This document shows, one piece after another, positions 53,795 to 64,000 of a DNA stretch of 64,000 bases. Position 1 is the first letter of the stretch; each line of letters opens with the position of its first letter. A program made the position numbers and the translations under genes. The notes under the pieces are model-generated. The model did no database searches and had not been told where the DNA came from. It was given only the letters and a program-made list of their open reading frames with translations. Source of the DNA: Acanthosepion pharaonis (Eukaryota; Mollusca; Cephalopoda; Sepiida; Sepiidae); the NCBI GenBank assembly GCA_903632075.3, contig CAHIKZ030000957.1, positions 2,288,501-2,352,500 of the forward strand, read 5' to 3'.

Positions 53795-54570
53795 TAAGAA
53801 ACACCTTCTTCTTCTTCTTCTTCTTCTTCTTCTTCTTTGTGACGTGCCCCTTCAGGATTTTGGCGATCATGTCTCTCCACAACTTCCTGTTCATTGTAGC
53901 CCTTAATAAATTTTGTCTTTTGGCTATCTCTCCACACCTTGCTCCTTCGTCCATTCTCACAAGCTCGCTAGGTAGGTTATGCGTTGTTTTGTCTCTCTTA
54001 CCTTCAACACGTCCTGCGAGTATTAAATTTTCCTAGACTTCTTTCCTCATTATGTGCCCTAGTAAGTTTAACTTTCTATTCCCGGTGTTAAATATAAATG
54101 TTTATTTTCTTTTCTATTATATCTAGAACTTCGTCGTTGCTCACATGTCCGTCCATGGTATTCTCATTATCCTTCTGTAGAACAACATTTCTATGTCCTC
54201 AAGTCTCTTCTTTACCTGTGAGGAGATTGTCCAGCATTCATTGCCATAAAGGAGGACTGACTGACATTACATAACATTTCATTAAACAGAAACATTTCAT
54301 TAAAAACAAAGAACTCTTTTCTTTGTTATTTTAACGAAATTTTCCTGTTTCTTAATAGTTTGCTTAGGTTTTGGAAGGCTTTTTCTGCTATCCCAGTGTG
54401 CTAACGATTTCAGTGTCGCATTTTCTGTCTCCAGGTAAAATATTTCCCAGATATTTAAATTGTACTTCGTTGATTTTGGTGTCTCTAATTTGTAATTTGC
54501 ACGTTGGGATGTTGCTTATGCTAACAAATATACATTCTGTTTCTCGCAATACATATATACATACTTAGAT
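53795..54570 (-). pseudogene. RTE-clade LINE C-terminal region
   Basis: Minus strand. In order: TECIFVSIS-like near 54545, TCKLQIRDTKINEVQFKYLG near 54500-54440, a stop-ridden linker, DIEMLFYRRI near 54215-54185, LNLLGHIMRKEV near 54080-54040, then MDEGARCGEIAKRQNLLRAT and NRKLWRDMIAKILKGH (53960-53850), ending in (TTC)n at 53807-53836 (Lys/Glu run). This is the most complete RTE C-terminal half here but is broken by many frameshifts. Confidence 0.8.
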
Positions 54571-55560
54571 ACGTTCATATATACAAAGAAACATGACCTT
54601 CAAGAAATAAAATTATTACTTAATGATTTATTACAGCAAATCAATGTGACTATTGCTGTTACCTTTCTAAGACAAGTTCAGACATACGCGGCTTCACCAT
54701 GACAAATGCCACTCTCATAGCATTTTCGCAACAAAATCTGTTGCTTATCTTCATTTTCATGTCTTCTATCCCCGAAAAGGGTTGCTCGCAAAGGTACGTT
54801 ATAACAAACGGTATGAGTATCTAAAGGGCTTTCTTAGCAATAAAAGGGTACTCTACAATTTAGAGACACCAAAAACGTTGAGAGCATTATGTTCTGAGCA
54901 GTTTCTGTTGAGCCTAGCTCTGCTGAATTTCAATGATTTCGTCGAGTTATTCATCACTGACATGTCTTGACCTCTGTAGAACCCTGAGAATGACTCACCG
55001 AACCCCTGGGGTTCGATCGAACCCAGATTAAGAACCACTGATCTAAAGTATTTTTTGTTTTGTTTTGTTTTCAAAGACGAACCCTAATTTGTACTTATAC
55101 AATCTTGTACTTATAAAATCACTTTACATGGTTCAATTCAAGTTTTCTTGTATAGTTCCCAGTGTTTCACATTTCTTAAAATCGTCAGAACATGTACTAA
55201 GCTGCTCTAGGAGTAGTTTCCCATAACACCGCAAGTTGCTACAAAGCCAAAACAATAACCTAAAAACATCGTATTTTAAAGCGGTCTCATCAAATCGAGA
55301 CTTTAATATAGATGCCATGCATGATGACAAGCATGTTCAGAAATGTCATCTCTATACAATCGTTTTATAAGATCAATAGTTAAAGGCCGACTTGATTGAA
55401 TGAAACCTGTAGATCTTAGTGAGGACCATCCTCCTTCGAAAATCGTGGGCTGGTGCTAAAGAATCTGAAACAAAGCATTGTACCTAATAACAGAAATCGC
55501 CTCACTTGAGGACTTTCAATAGCAGCAACAATTGGGACATGGTAATTTTCGTATATGTAC

Positions 55561-55562
<2 letters not shown>
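54571..55562. other. Unassigned intronic DNA with a hAT-like terminus
   Basis: GATTAAGAACCACTG at 55026-55040, preceded by AACCCCTGGGGTTCGATCG, resembles the CAGTGGTTCTTAA end of hAT-type elements read on minus. I did not find the matching end. The plus frame 54782-54970 could be a fragment of its transposase, but I do not recognise a domain. Confidence 0.3.
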
Positions 55563-55600
<38 letters not shown>

Positions 55601-56086
55601 GCGAAATTACAGTGTCTAAGAAATTGAGTGAAACCTTCTCTCATGATTTATTTTATTGTATCCTTTTCGTTTTATGTGTGTTTCTTCTTCACCCCTTACC
55701 CATCTATATCTAGAGATAACATACGTTAAGTTAAGCGATGTCTGGCCCACACCAAGTGATCTTAAGAATAAAGAATTGAAATGGTACATCTAACTCACTC
55801 ATGTCTTCTCTCCCCCCTCACTTCCTCCCTTCGTTAATTTACATATGCTTAATACGGCCCGTCAAAAATGTGTAAATTTCTTTTCATTTTTCATTTCAAC
55901 CTTTGGAAGTAAAGTCTGATGATCCAGAGCCCTTTAAAAGGGCTGTGGTGAAATAATTTATTACATGGAACCTTAAAGCAGTCTGTTTTTATTCAAATTT
56001 ATTTGCTCTGAATTTACATTGAGCTCTCTGGATATCATCCTCCTTGGGTCTACCCATACGGATTACCTAGTTTTTGCTATATATAT

Positions 56087-56132
<46 letters not shown>

Positions 56133-56243
56133 CCTGTTAATATTATCCTGTCGACACACGAAGTAATCTCTTTACTATACAAAAAAAGTCTTAACTTATT
56201 CCTGATTCTTTTTCTTTACTGATAATTTTTTTTTCCAATATAG

Positions 56244-56298
<55 letters not shown>

Positions 56299-56300
56299 CC
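55563..56300. repeat. (TA)n arrays and a GAGCTCAAT-family copy
   Basis: (TA)n at 55563-55598, about 56078-56130 and 56241-56296. Between the first two, GGTGAAATAATTTATTACAT, CTTAAAGCAGTCTGTTTTT, ATTGAGCTCTCTGGAT and CCATACGGATTACC form an inverted copy of the 14290/32880 repeat. Confidence 0.75.
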
Positions 56301-56410
56301 CAATAAGCTTCAGTAAGTTCCATATAAGCCCAAAGAAAATGATTACTAAGACAATGCTGATTAATCTTACTGCATGAGTAAAAACAGAGAAAAAGAACCA
56401 TTTTTGCATT

Positions 56411-57010
56411 GAATAATTACATGCGATGAGAAATGGATACTCTTTGGCAACAGTAAGAGAGTAGACCAGTGGTTAGATGCAAGTGAATCACCAAAACAAT
56501 ACCCACAATCTCCACTGCACCCTAAAATGTTAATGGTTACTGTATGGTGGTCATTCCAAGGGGATTATTCGTTATTCATTCTTGCCTCAATAGAAAACAA
56601 TGGAAAAAGAAACATTCTAAACTTGGGAATAGGGATGGCCCAATTTTGCTGCATGACAACACACGGCTGCACGCTTCTCAATCAACTGTCCAAAAGCCGC
56701 ATAGTCTAAATTATGAAATTTTGACACATCCTCCATATTCACCTGATTATCATTTATTTAAACATTTTGAGCTTTTCATATGCAATAAAACATTATCCAA
56801 TAAGGAAGAGGTAATTGAAGCATTTGAACTGCTTATCACATCAAAGGATGTGAAATTTTTAAAAGATGGGATCAAGAATTTAGAGGTAGATTGGAGAAGA
56901 GTCATTTATCAACATGGTATCGATTTCAACTAAATAAATTAGTTTTTTTAACATTTCAGAAGCATTTTATTCATTTTCTTGAAAGTGCGACATTTCATGA
57001 GTGACAACCT
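56411..57010 (+). pseudogene. Mariner transposase, C-terminal two thirds
   Basis: ITCDEKWILFGNSKR at 56418-56462 has the first catalytic Asp. After a frameshift near 56560, ILLHDNTRLHAS (second Asp) lies near 56641-56677 and PPYSPDYHLFKHFE (third Asp; the usual SPDLAPxDYH is shortened by about five residues) near 56730-56770. The frame 56544-56933 ends normally with YQHGIDFN. DD34D-type mariner. The N-terminal DNA-binding half is missing, replaced by a (TA)n-bearing sequence. Inactive because of truncation, frameshift and deletion. Confidence 0.85.
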
Positions 57011-57502
57011 AATAACTGATCTATACATTGAGGTTTTTTTTTACATTAAGCAGATTCGGCCACCCCTGTTTCATATGGCTGGACACTTTCGGAACAGAAC
57101 TTATTTTTTATTTATCATGATTGGCTTTTATATGTTTTTTATTATAACAGCTAATTTACCTTTATGCCCCTCGACACTAAAATGATGGCCATAGTTATTT
57201 AATTTGATAATTGTATTTGTTAATCTTCATGAGTTGCTTCCCTTGAATACTCTCCTATCAAAGAAGAGACAATCTTCCCCAGAAATGATGAGCAGCCATT
57301 ATTATTGGGGCACACAAAGAGAATAAAGTAGTAGTCAGAATAAAGCATTCTTTCTTCATTATTTATCTAAGTTCCCTAATTCAAATTTACGGTATTTGGT
57401 ATGTTTCTCCATGAAGTAATCTAGATGTTTTATTTATAAAATTAACTGTTGCTGCATGGAAGAAACGGTTTATGGTCTACTTTGTTTTACAGCATATCAA
57501 CC

Positions 57503-57740
57503 TCAATAAAACATTCTCCAATAAGGAAGAGGTAATTGAAACATTTGAACTGTTTATCACATCAAAGGATGATAATTCTTTAAAGGATAGGATCAAGAAT
57601 TTAGAGATACATTGAAGAACAGTCATTTATCAACATGGTGCCTATTTCAACTAAATAAAATAGTTATTTAAAATTTCAGAAGCGTTTTATTCATTCCCTG
57701 TAAACTGCATCATTTCATGTGTAACAACTTAATATGTTCC
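57503..57740 (+). pseudogene. Second mariner 3' fragment
   Basis: AATAAAACATTCTCCAATAA through ATCATTTCATGTGTAACAAC repeats 56785-57010 at about 88% identity, with a stop where Trp-Arg-Arg lies (ATTGAAGAAC). It begins immediately after a CATATCAACCTCAAT piece of the repeat at 52471. Confidence 0.8.
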
Positions 57741-58100
57741 AAATGTCATAACCTGAGTGATTAGTGAGGTTAATATCCCACTGTCTCTAAAAATGGTTCC
57801 ATGGCATGCGTCCCAAACAGCCTCTGACAACTAAGTCTAGCTCCATACTGGAGAAGATTTGAAGCCCGACCACTGGCGTCTCATAAAAAGCTGCTTCGGG
57901 TAGACAGAGCCTGTCAACCACGGACGGGTGTCCATTTAGGGGAATGAAAACCGTGATTTTAAACCTATGTTAACTCGCGGTCATATTCAGACGCAGAAAA
58001 TGTCATGGAAGTAAATGGTGACAGAAGATCCATAATGGAGCCCCGAAGGCGGTCGTTTATCAACGCTGATGCTCCTTCTGGCATCTCCTGCAGCTAATCC
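57741..58100. repeat. SINE-like dispersed repeat
   Basis: GGAAGATTTGAAGCCCGACCA-type sequence near 57860, CATAAAAAGCTGCTTCGGGT and GGCATCTCCTGCAGC near 58080 are a pattern I recognise as repetitive, but I found no second copy in the window. Low support. Confidence 0.3.
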
Positions 58101-58784
58101 GTCCTCAAATGTAGTTCCATGTATTCTCTTGGAATTTTTTCGATTCCCGAGAGAGGCTCATCTTATCTGGGAAGGACAGGGCCTTCATATACACTCGCTT
58201 ACGATTCTGCTTCATCACCAAATTACAACATTTTGATCAAACAGAGCACTACGATTATCACACAAGATAAACCTGTGCCTACTAGAAATACTATGCAGTA
58301 AAAAATATTTCGCTTGAATGCATTGATCTTGCCCCTAAAAGACAAATATATTGTTTGAAAAGGTTTAAATAAAAGATATAATGTTCCTCAAGACAGTGAT
58401 CTTGTATTGTTAAAAATCTAAAACCGTAAAACTATTCAGAAAAATGACTGAATTCTATATGAAATAACTTAGATTGAAGCCGTAAAGCAGAACAAATATA
58501 TATTTAGCAATAAATTTTCTATAGAAGATAAGGATATTGAACAGAGGATAATTTACGTGAAGGGAACCTAAAATTCTACAAAGTATTAATTAACCTGAGA
58601 ACTCGTATCCTCTTCTTAAATGCCCTTGTCAAATCTAAATTCTCATGTAGAATAAATACGTACCTCATAACTCAGAAATGTCAAACATATCATTTATTTA
58701 CAAACGTTTTCTCAGATTAAAGATTAAAAATGACTTCAAGTCAATGAATTCTTTACGGTTTTATTGAACACGATCATTTATTAA
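58101..58784. other. Unassigned intronic AT-rich DNA
   Basis: No exon-like segment, no microsatellite of note. Confidence 0.4.
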
Positions 58785-58930
58785 AATATCATTAAAATTT
58801 TATCATTAAAAGTTTATCATTCTATCATTAAAATTTATCATTTTATCATTAAAAGTTTATCATTATTCTATCATTAAAAGTTTATCATTTTATCATTAAG
58901 AATTTATCATTTTACCATTAAATGTTTATA
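58785..58930. repeat. Minisatellite, unit about 19-22 bp
   Basis: Seven or so units of TATCATTAAAAGTTTATCAT with small variations. Confidence 0.85.
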
Positions 58931-59292
58931 CCAGGCAGTATAGAGTTGTGCTAAAAAATCGCAACCAATGGGTTTTACCAAATAATAGAAATACATCGCT
59001 GAAAATTTCTAACAGCAACAACAAAAACGCGAAGAACATGTAACGAGAAAAGTAGATAAGGATATAATCGAGTCGCTAACATTTGACAAATCCCTAAAGA
59101 AAAGGTTTGGAAAGAAACTCCCAACAGTACTGGAAATAGGGATAACAGTGGACTAGAGATGTCTAATTTCCTGAAAAACGGTTTCAAGAAAAATAAATCT
59201 CAAACAAGAATGACACTATATATTCAGTCAATGGAGAATTTTTTCTGTATGGAAACAGCTAATTTTACCTTTATTCTTACCATAGGAATTCA

Positions 59293-60192
59293 TTGTAAGT
59301 CATTTTACTATTCGCATGTATTTTATATGGTTCTATTATACAAAAACATTAGAAATGATTTTACTATGAAAAATGTATTTGGAAATGATTTTAGTATAAG
59401 AATGCATTGTACATAATTTTACTATAGGAACCCATTTTAGATGATTTTACTATTAGAATGCATTGGAAATGATTTTACTATAGGAATACATTGTGAATAA
59501 TTTTACTATGAGAATGCATTGTAAATGATTTTACTATGAAAATGCATTGGAAAAGATTTTACTATAAGAATGCATTGTAAATGATTTTACTATGAGAATG
59601 CATTGTAAATGATTTTACTATGAAAATGCATTGGATATGATTTTACTATGAGATTGCATTGTAAATGATTTTACTATGAAAATGCATTGGATATGATTTT
59701 ACTATGAAAATGCATTGGATATGATTTTATTATGAGAATACATTGTAAATGATTTTACTATGAAAATGCATTGGATATGATTTTACTATGAGATTGCATT
59801 GTAAATGATTTTACTATGAGAATGCATTGTAAATGATTTTACTATGAAAATTCACTGGATATGATTTTACTATGAGAATACATTGTAAATGATTTTACTA
59901 TGAAAATGCATTGGATATGATTTTACTATGAGATTTCATTGTAAATGATTTTACTATGAAAATGCATTGGAAATGATTTTACTATGAGAATACATTGTAA
60001 ATGATTTTACTATGAAAATGCATTGGAAATGATTTTACTATGAGAATACATTGGAAATGATTTTACTATTAAAATGCATTGGAAATGATTTTACTATGAG
60101 AATACATTGTAAATGATTTTACTATGGAAATGCATTGGAAATAATTTTACTATGAAAATGCATTGTAAATGATTTTGCTATAAGAATGCATT
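59293..60192. repeat. 28-bp minisatellite, about 32 units
   Basis: Consensus GATTTTACTATGAAAATGCA then TTGGAAAT. Two unit types, one with GAGAATGCATTGTAAAT and one with GAAAATGCATTGGATAT or TTGGAAAT, alternate over much of the array, making a 56-bp higher-order period. It ends 296 bp before exon C. Confidence 0.95.
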
Positions 60193-60488
60193 TCTTTACC
60201 CGATCTATGTTACTAACTGCGCACTATTCATTATTTGATTTCAAAAAGAGTTATTACTAGTGTTTATAATCTGCTATCAAACAATCAACGAGCAAAACCT
60301 TTTCCAATAATTCCTCGCTATGAATCTTATACTCAATCTAAAGACCTTCCTTATTGGCTATGAACAAAGCTGTCAAGATCAAATATATTTTTTTAAATTA
60401 CCCTTCCCATTTTCCGAGGGCATTTGTCCTATGTTTGTTTTAATGTTTGAATTCAAAGTAAAATGATTGATTCTGTCTTTATTTGCAG

Positions 60489-60643
60489 ATACATGTTTTA
60501 CACAAGCGGTAAGAGAAACCCCTCCTCACCGAGTAGCTTTACCTGGACAGCAACAAACTCATATGTCTCACATACCACTTCGTATTGGCTCTCCGAACGC
60601 GAACACAATAAAACTGGGTCGTCTATAATCTACGCCATGCAGG
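60489..60643 (+). CDS. C-type lectin-like domain gene, exon C
   Basis: 155-bp internal exon: acceptor TCTTTATTTGCAG ends at 60488, donor CAGG|GTAAGT starts at 60644. One base completes the Arg codon from exon B and it ends with one base of a split Gly or similar codon. Translation contains MFYTSGKRN, SFTWTA, SYWLSEREHN and SSIIYAMQ. The FYTSG...W...YW spacing fits the middle of a C-type lectin-like domain. The EPN or QPD sugar-binding triplet and the last two core Cys are not present, so the Cys pair would lie in the next exon, outside the window, and Ca-dependent sugar binding cannot be assumed. A plain frame 60463-60651 covers it but starts with intron residues. Confidence 0.8.
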
Positions 60644-60904
60644 GTAAGTAGTTTGTCATGAAAGATAAAGGAGGTGGGTATTATACTCTTTAAAATATGA
60701 TGCTTAACGCAAGTTATCCAATCATCTGTCTCTTAAATTACAAGGTTCTTATTCATTTAAGGATCCCTTTAAATTAAGTTCTTTAACAAAATTCGATAGA
60801 ACATTTAAGCCATTCCAAATTAAATGAATTCCACGCATTCTTGGACGATCAAAATAATCATAAAAAAAATTTATTTATATCTGGTTCAATCCTTAAGTGA
60901 TAAG
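60644..60904. other. Start of the next intron
   Basis: AT-rich; no exon or repeat recognised before the foldback element. Confidence 0.4.
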
Positions 60905-61412
60905 TGACAACACTATTTACATTATTCGGATTATTGTCCTCATCTTTGTCGCCATATTTATTACAACGTTTCGGCCGTTGTACGCTCCGGCCTTCTTCAG
61001 GTGGTTGGAATATCGAAATGAACCCTTTATTTTGCTCACTGGGGTAGACTGTTCTAGTTCCACCTGCCATGTCCAATGGATGTTAGTTACCAGTTATCTC
61101 CTGTCAATTCCCCTCTCCAAGTTCTCCATCGCCTTAACTGGGTATTGAACTCACACTGTTTGGGTCCTGTCACTGGATCTAACCAATGCCTTAATAAAGG
61201 CGTTGGACCCAAAGAGTGTTAGACATGGCACGTGGAAGTAGAACAGTCTACCCCAGTGAGCGAAATAAATGGTTCAGTTCGACATTCCAACCACCTGAAG
61301 AAGCTGAAATGTACAACGGCCGAAACGTTGTAATAAATATGGGGATAAAGATGAGGACAGTAGTTCGAATAATGTAAATAGTTTACATGATACCTCAGAA
61401 ACATTGACAGAC
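60905..61412. mobile_element. Foldback element made of two opposed hammerhead-SINEs
   Basis: Left arm 60909-61076 and right arm 61222-61388 are inverted: CATTATTCGGATTATTGTCC, CATCTTTGTCGCC, GTTTCGGCCGTTGTAC, CTGGGGTAGACTGTTCTAG, CCATGTC. The roughly 145-bp centre holds GGCGTTGGACCC and a tRNA-like TTGAACTCACAC segment. The arms of about 165 bp would make a long hairpin. Confidence 0.75.
60960..61004 (-). ncRNA. Hammerhead motif, SINE-tail type, weak stem I
   Basis: Core CUGAAGA (61000-60994), GGCCG/CGGCC stem II, GAAAC (60972-60968), GUU cut. Stem I CAC/GUA gives only two pairs. The partner in the right arm (from 61295) has lost one arm of stem II. Confidence 0.4.
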
Positions 61413-61769
61413 AAGTGATAATTTCAGCATTTTAAGCGCGACGCTAAAGGATTTTACAATTTGATGATTTCTAGACGTCAACACTTTGGAAGCAGAAAGA
61501 CTTCCTATACTCTTTCAATTAAGGGGTTGAAGATAAATTATCCAAATATTTATCAGTCTATGTTTTCTTTCCAGTGAGACGACTTATAAAAATTATTTTT
61601 ATATTTGCTTTTCCTCATTTTTTTATGCTAATCCGATTTTATGTTTGAATATTTTAACGATTATCTTTGATGAGCATTAATCGAATATTTCTTGTAACTT
61701 AATAGGAATTGTTTTGATAATTTCATCCCAATGAAAGCGATAATGCAAATAAGACACCAGTGGTTATTT
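61413..61769. other. Unassigned AT-rich DNA
   Basis: Nothing recognised. Confidence 0.4.
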
Positions 61770-61930
61770 AGAAGGTGTTATTAAGGAGGACAGGACAATA
61801 AAAGAACAGGTTTCAAGAAGACAAAAGATGGCGATTGATGTTGCATTGATAGTTTTGATCTTACGAGGCTGGGAAGCAAGAATCCATAAGAGAGTTCCAT
61901 AAGTGAAACGTGCGAAAAAAGAAACTTCCG
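61770..61930 (-). pseudogene. Jockey-like LINE 3' end
   Basis: TGTTATTAAGGAGGACAGGA, then AAGACAAAAGATGGCGATTG, GTTGCATTGATAG and GGGAAGCAAGAATCC correspond to 15110-15225 (same minus orientation). Only the last C-terminal codons and 3' UTR remain. Confidence 0.55.
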
Positions 61931-61934
61931 TAGA

Positions 61935-62570
61935 ATCACTCATATCCGGAGTGCCTCATATCCGGAATCCCTCATATCCGGATTGCCTCATATCCGGAAT
62001 CCCGCATATTCGGACATGATTTTCATGTGTATATTTGAACTATTTGGGTGATATGTAACTGATTTGAAATTTCTGTTTTTCAGGAAATTTACTTTGGATA
62101 ACTTATGCTTATTTCATCCTAATGGCTTGAATTAGTGCAAAAAACATGATGGGAATAAGAGGAAAAACAACTTTGGATTTATCGCAAAAAGTGGAAATTT
62201 TAAACAAACTAGACGCTGGTGAAAGTTCAAAGTCAATATTGTATGATATAAAATATTCAAAAGAAACTATTCTTGAGTGTTCATATTGTCATAATGAACA
62301 AGGAAATAAAAAAAAATAAATATGATAAGACCTGGCCTGAAATTGAATAAGCTATTGAAAAGGTTGTCAGTTTTATGGAAAGAAAGCGAGCATTCATATA
62401 TGATGATTGCAATAATGTACGCAGTGTTAAAAAGTGTCTTCCATTTAAAAAGTTTCAAGAATAGAAGTAAAAAGAATTTCGGAAATAGTTGAGTATGACA
62501 TTAGAAGAGAAAGAATCATCATGCAACAACAATTAAAAATCCTCGTTACATTATTTGTTTAGCATATGTG
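61935..62570 (+). pseudogene. Tigger/pogo-like element relic
   Basis: 18-bp tandem CTCATATCCGGA-x(6) units at 61944-62010 are the kind of terminal repeat seen in pogo/Tigger elements. At 62146-62319 a 57-codon frame reads KTTLDLSQKVEILNKLDAGE then SKSILYDIKYSKETI, which fits a CENP-B-like N-terminal helix-turn-helix. It stops at an A-run, and the following sequence is frame-shifted. DDE core not present. Confidence 0.55.
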
Positions 62571-62600
62571 GCATACTTAATTTAAATAAATTTTTATTAA

Positions 62601-62710
62601 CATTACATTTACGTTGTTTGGACTGCCGTCCTCACCATTATTCACATATTCACAATAAATATATCAATAAAGATGAGAACAACAGTCCGAACAAAATAAA
62701 TAATGTAAAT
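62601..62710. repeat. Short inverted pair of hammerhead-SINE tail ends
   Basis: CATTACATTTACGTTGTTTGGACTG at the left and CAGTCCGAACAAAATAAATAATG at the right are inverted around a short AT-rich centre. The hammerhead itself is deleted. Confidence 0.6.
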
Positions 62711-62744
62711 AACTCCAAAATCTGATTTTACGGTAAGTCGTTCT

Positions 62745-63560
62745 TACTGATGGCATCAGTTCTTGACTCACTATCTATTGACACAACCATTTACTCCTAT
62801 CTTAATAGTAATTTCCAGCGGTTCGATAAGATCAGTTTAATAGCTGATCTTAAAAACTATCTATTCTCTGTTGTTAACTGGGGCAAGGAATGGCTTATTA
62901 ATTTTAACGTCTCCAAGACAAAACAACTCTCTTTTAAGCGTCTGAGAGAAGCCTTTTTAACTCCTATCAGCATGGCTGATGCTAACTCCCAGGAAAGTGT
63001 TTCATTGCGCTTGCTCGTATTCCACTAACATGAAGTCAATAGATTATATCGAATCAATTGCTAGGTCTGCTGTTAGGAAAGTTGCTTCAAGTTTTCTCGC
63101 CAGAATCTGTCTTACATATTTAGAAATCCATTATTCGTCCTTGCTTTGAATATTGCTATCACATCTGCGCTGATGATCATGCTATATATTTAGGGGTTCT
63201 TGATAAAATACCAAAAAGCATCTGCAATGTTATTGGTTTTGACCTGGCATCTCACCTTCAGTCACTTTCCCGCTGCCGTAATGTAACTTCCGACTGCCTT
63301 TGCTGTAAATATTTTCATGATAATTGTTCTGATGAACTTTTTTTTTTTTATAGTTCTTAGATTTTATGAATTTAAGTGCAGTATTAGATTGATGAGATCG
63401 TCACATCTTTTAGCATGAAATATCTCGATGCAACCGTAAGTTCTATGCTAAAGGTTTCTTCTATCCAAATTTCTTATTTGTGGACGTCTCTTCCGGTTTT
63501 TTCCTTCCCAGTCAAACTTTGATCTTTAAATATTTAAAAACAATGTCAATAGTCAGCTAT
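62745..63560 (+). pseudogene. Jockey-like LINE C-terminal region
   Basis: The frame 62750-63028 starts just after the catalytic box (IDTTIYSYL at residues 10-18) and has SVVNWGKEWLINFNVSKTKQ. Later pieces, frame-shifted, correspond to YIESIARSAVRKV, FEYCYHI-like, LDKIPKSICNVIG, LASHLQSLSRC and FHDNCSDEL, finishing near 63560. The same family as 31789-32720, older by the number of breaks. Confidence 0.75.
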
Positions 63561-64000
63561 TGTTTTCTTAATTCCTCTTCTTTTACTCTCCTTTCTCTTT
63601 AATAGGGATTTTATCTTATATACTTTGTGACACTGAGCTATTGAAAGTTAGAGAGTTGTGTCCCTTTAGTTTTTTTTTATCGCTAAAAGCAAATATGGCG
63701 GAATTCCAAAACAATCGCAATAATGTAAACTTGGAAATCCAAAATTTCAGGATTCCAGGTCTGGATCTGGCCCAGAATATTTTTAATTTGCTCGCAGAGT
63801 AGGCCTGATTCCAAAATGGTATATGTTAGGCTACAGCCTCTAAGAGTAAAGTTGAAAAAGTGTGACACAGTGACACACTGACATTTGTATTTATTATCTA
63901 GATAATTTGATAATAATTTGAATGTTACTTTGTAGGATGGATGCAGAGTCATAGTATTCGCTACGAGAATATAACTTCATTTCTTATTTCTATCGTTTCC
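63561..64000. other. Unassigned end of window
   Basis: The minus frame 63683-63952 has no recognised domain. No splice-bounded coding segment continuing the lectin-like domain was found. A T-run lies at 63671-63678. Confidence 0.35.

Noticed and set aside
55028..55040. Complete hAT transposon
   Set aside because: Only one end-like motif was found; no second end or transposase could be supported.

Overview
This is animal nuclear DNA, not bacterial. It is AT-rich and packed with (TA)n, (CA)n and GATA microsatellites, degraded transposons and SINEs, with one very sparse multi-exon gene. The repeat mix suggests a mollusc, most likely a cephalopod such as an octopus: tRNA-derived SINEs, RTE and Jockey-like LINEs, an R2-group LINE, a Penelope-like element, mariner remnants, and a dispersed repeat built on CTGAAGAAGGCCGG. 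That is inference from recognised repeat families, not a database match.

Host gene. Three exons on the + strand (34363-34457, 48478-48563, 60489-60643) join in phase with good splice sites. Together they encode most of a C-type lectin-like domain. The two introns are about 14.0 and 11.9 kb, so everything from 34.4 to 60.6 kb apart from the middle exon is intron. The first and last exons of the gene are not in the window.

Layout. 0-5 kb: a Helitron-like copy, CA/TA low complexity, and the C-terminal GIY-YIG region of a Penelope-like element (minus). 6-13 kb: hammerhead ribozyme motifs, a 107-bp tandem array, a Jockey-like LINE split by a SINE. 14-22 kb: LINE 3' ends, a long inverted repeat, a 24-bp minisatellite interrupted by a SINE, a SINE with hammerhead tails, a MITE. 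23-34 kb: mariner relics, palindromes, a GATA array, three tandem 5S rRNA-like units, a Tc1/mariner relic, a Jockey-like LINE. 34-60 kb (introns): degenerate minisatellites, a Helitron, zinc-finger LINE tails, an R2-group LINE with a duplicated 5' block, RTE fragments, a mariner relic, a 28-bp minisatellite. 60-64 kb: a foldback element, a Tigger-like relic and another Jockey-like LINE.

Most interesting signal. Small hammerhead-ribozyme structures recur in at least five repeat families. The copy at 6533-6591 (minus) keeps every core nucleotide and all three stems. The abundant SINE tail also folds as a hammerhead with a two-base-pair stem III, in single, tandem and head-to-head copies. Several other copies carry what looks like a compensated U3-A8 pair in place of C3-G8. 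All of this was folded by hand and needs computation.
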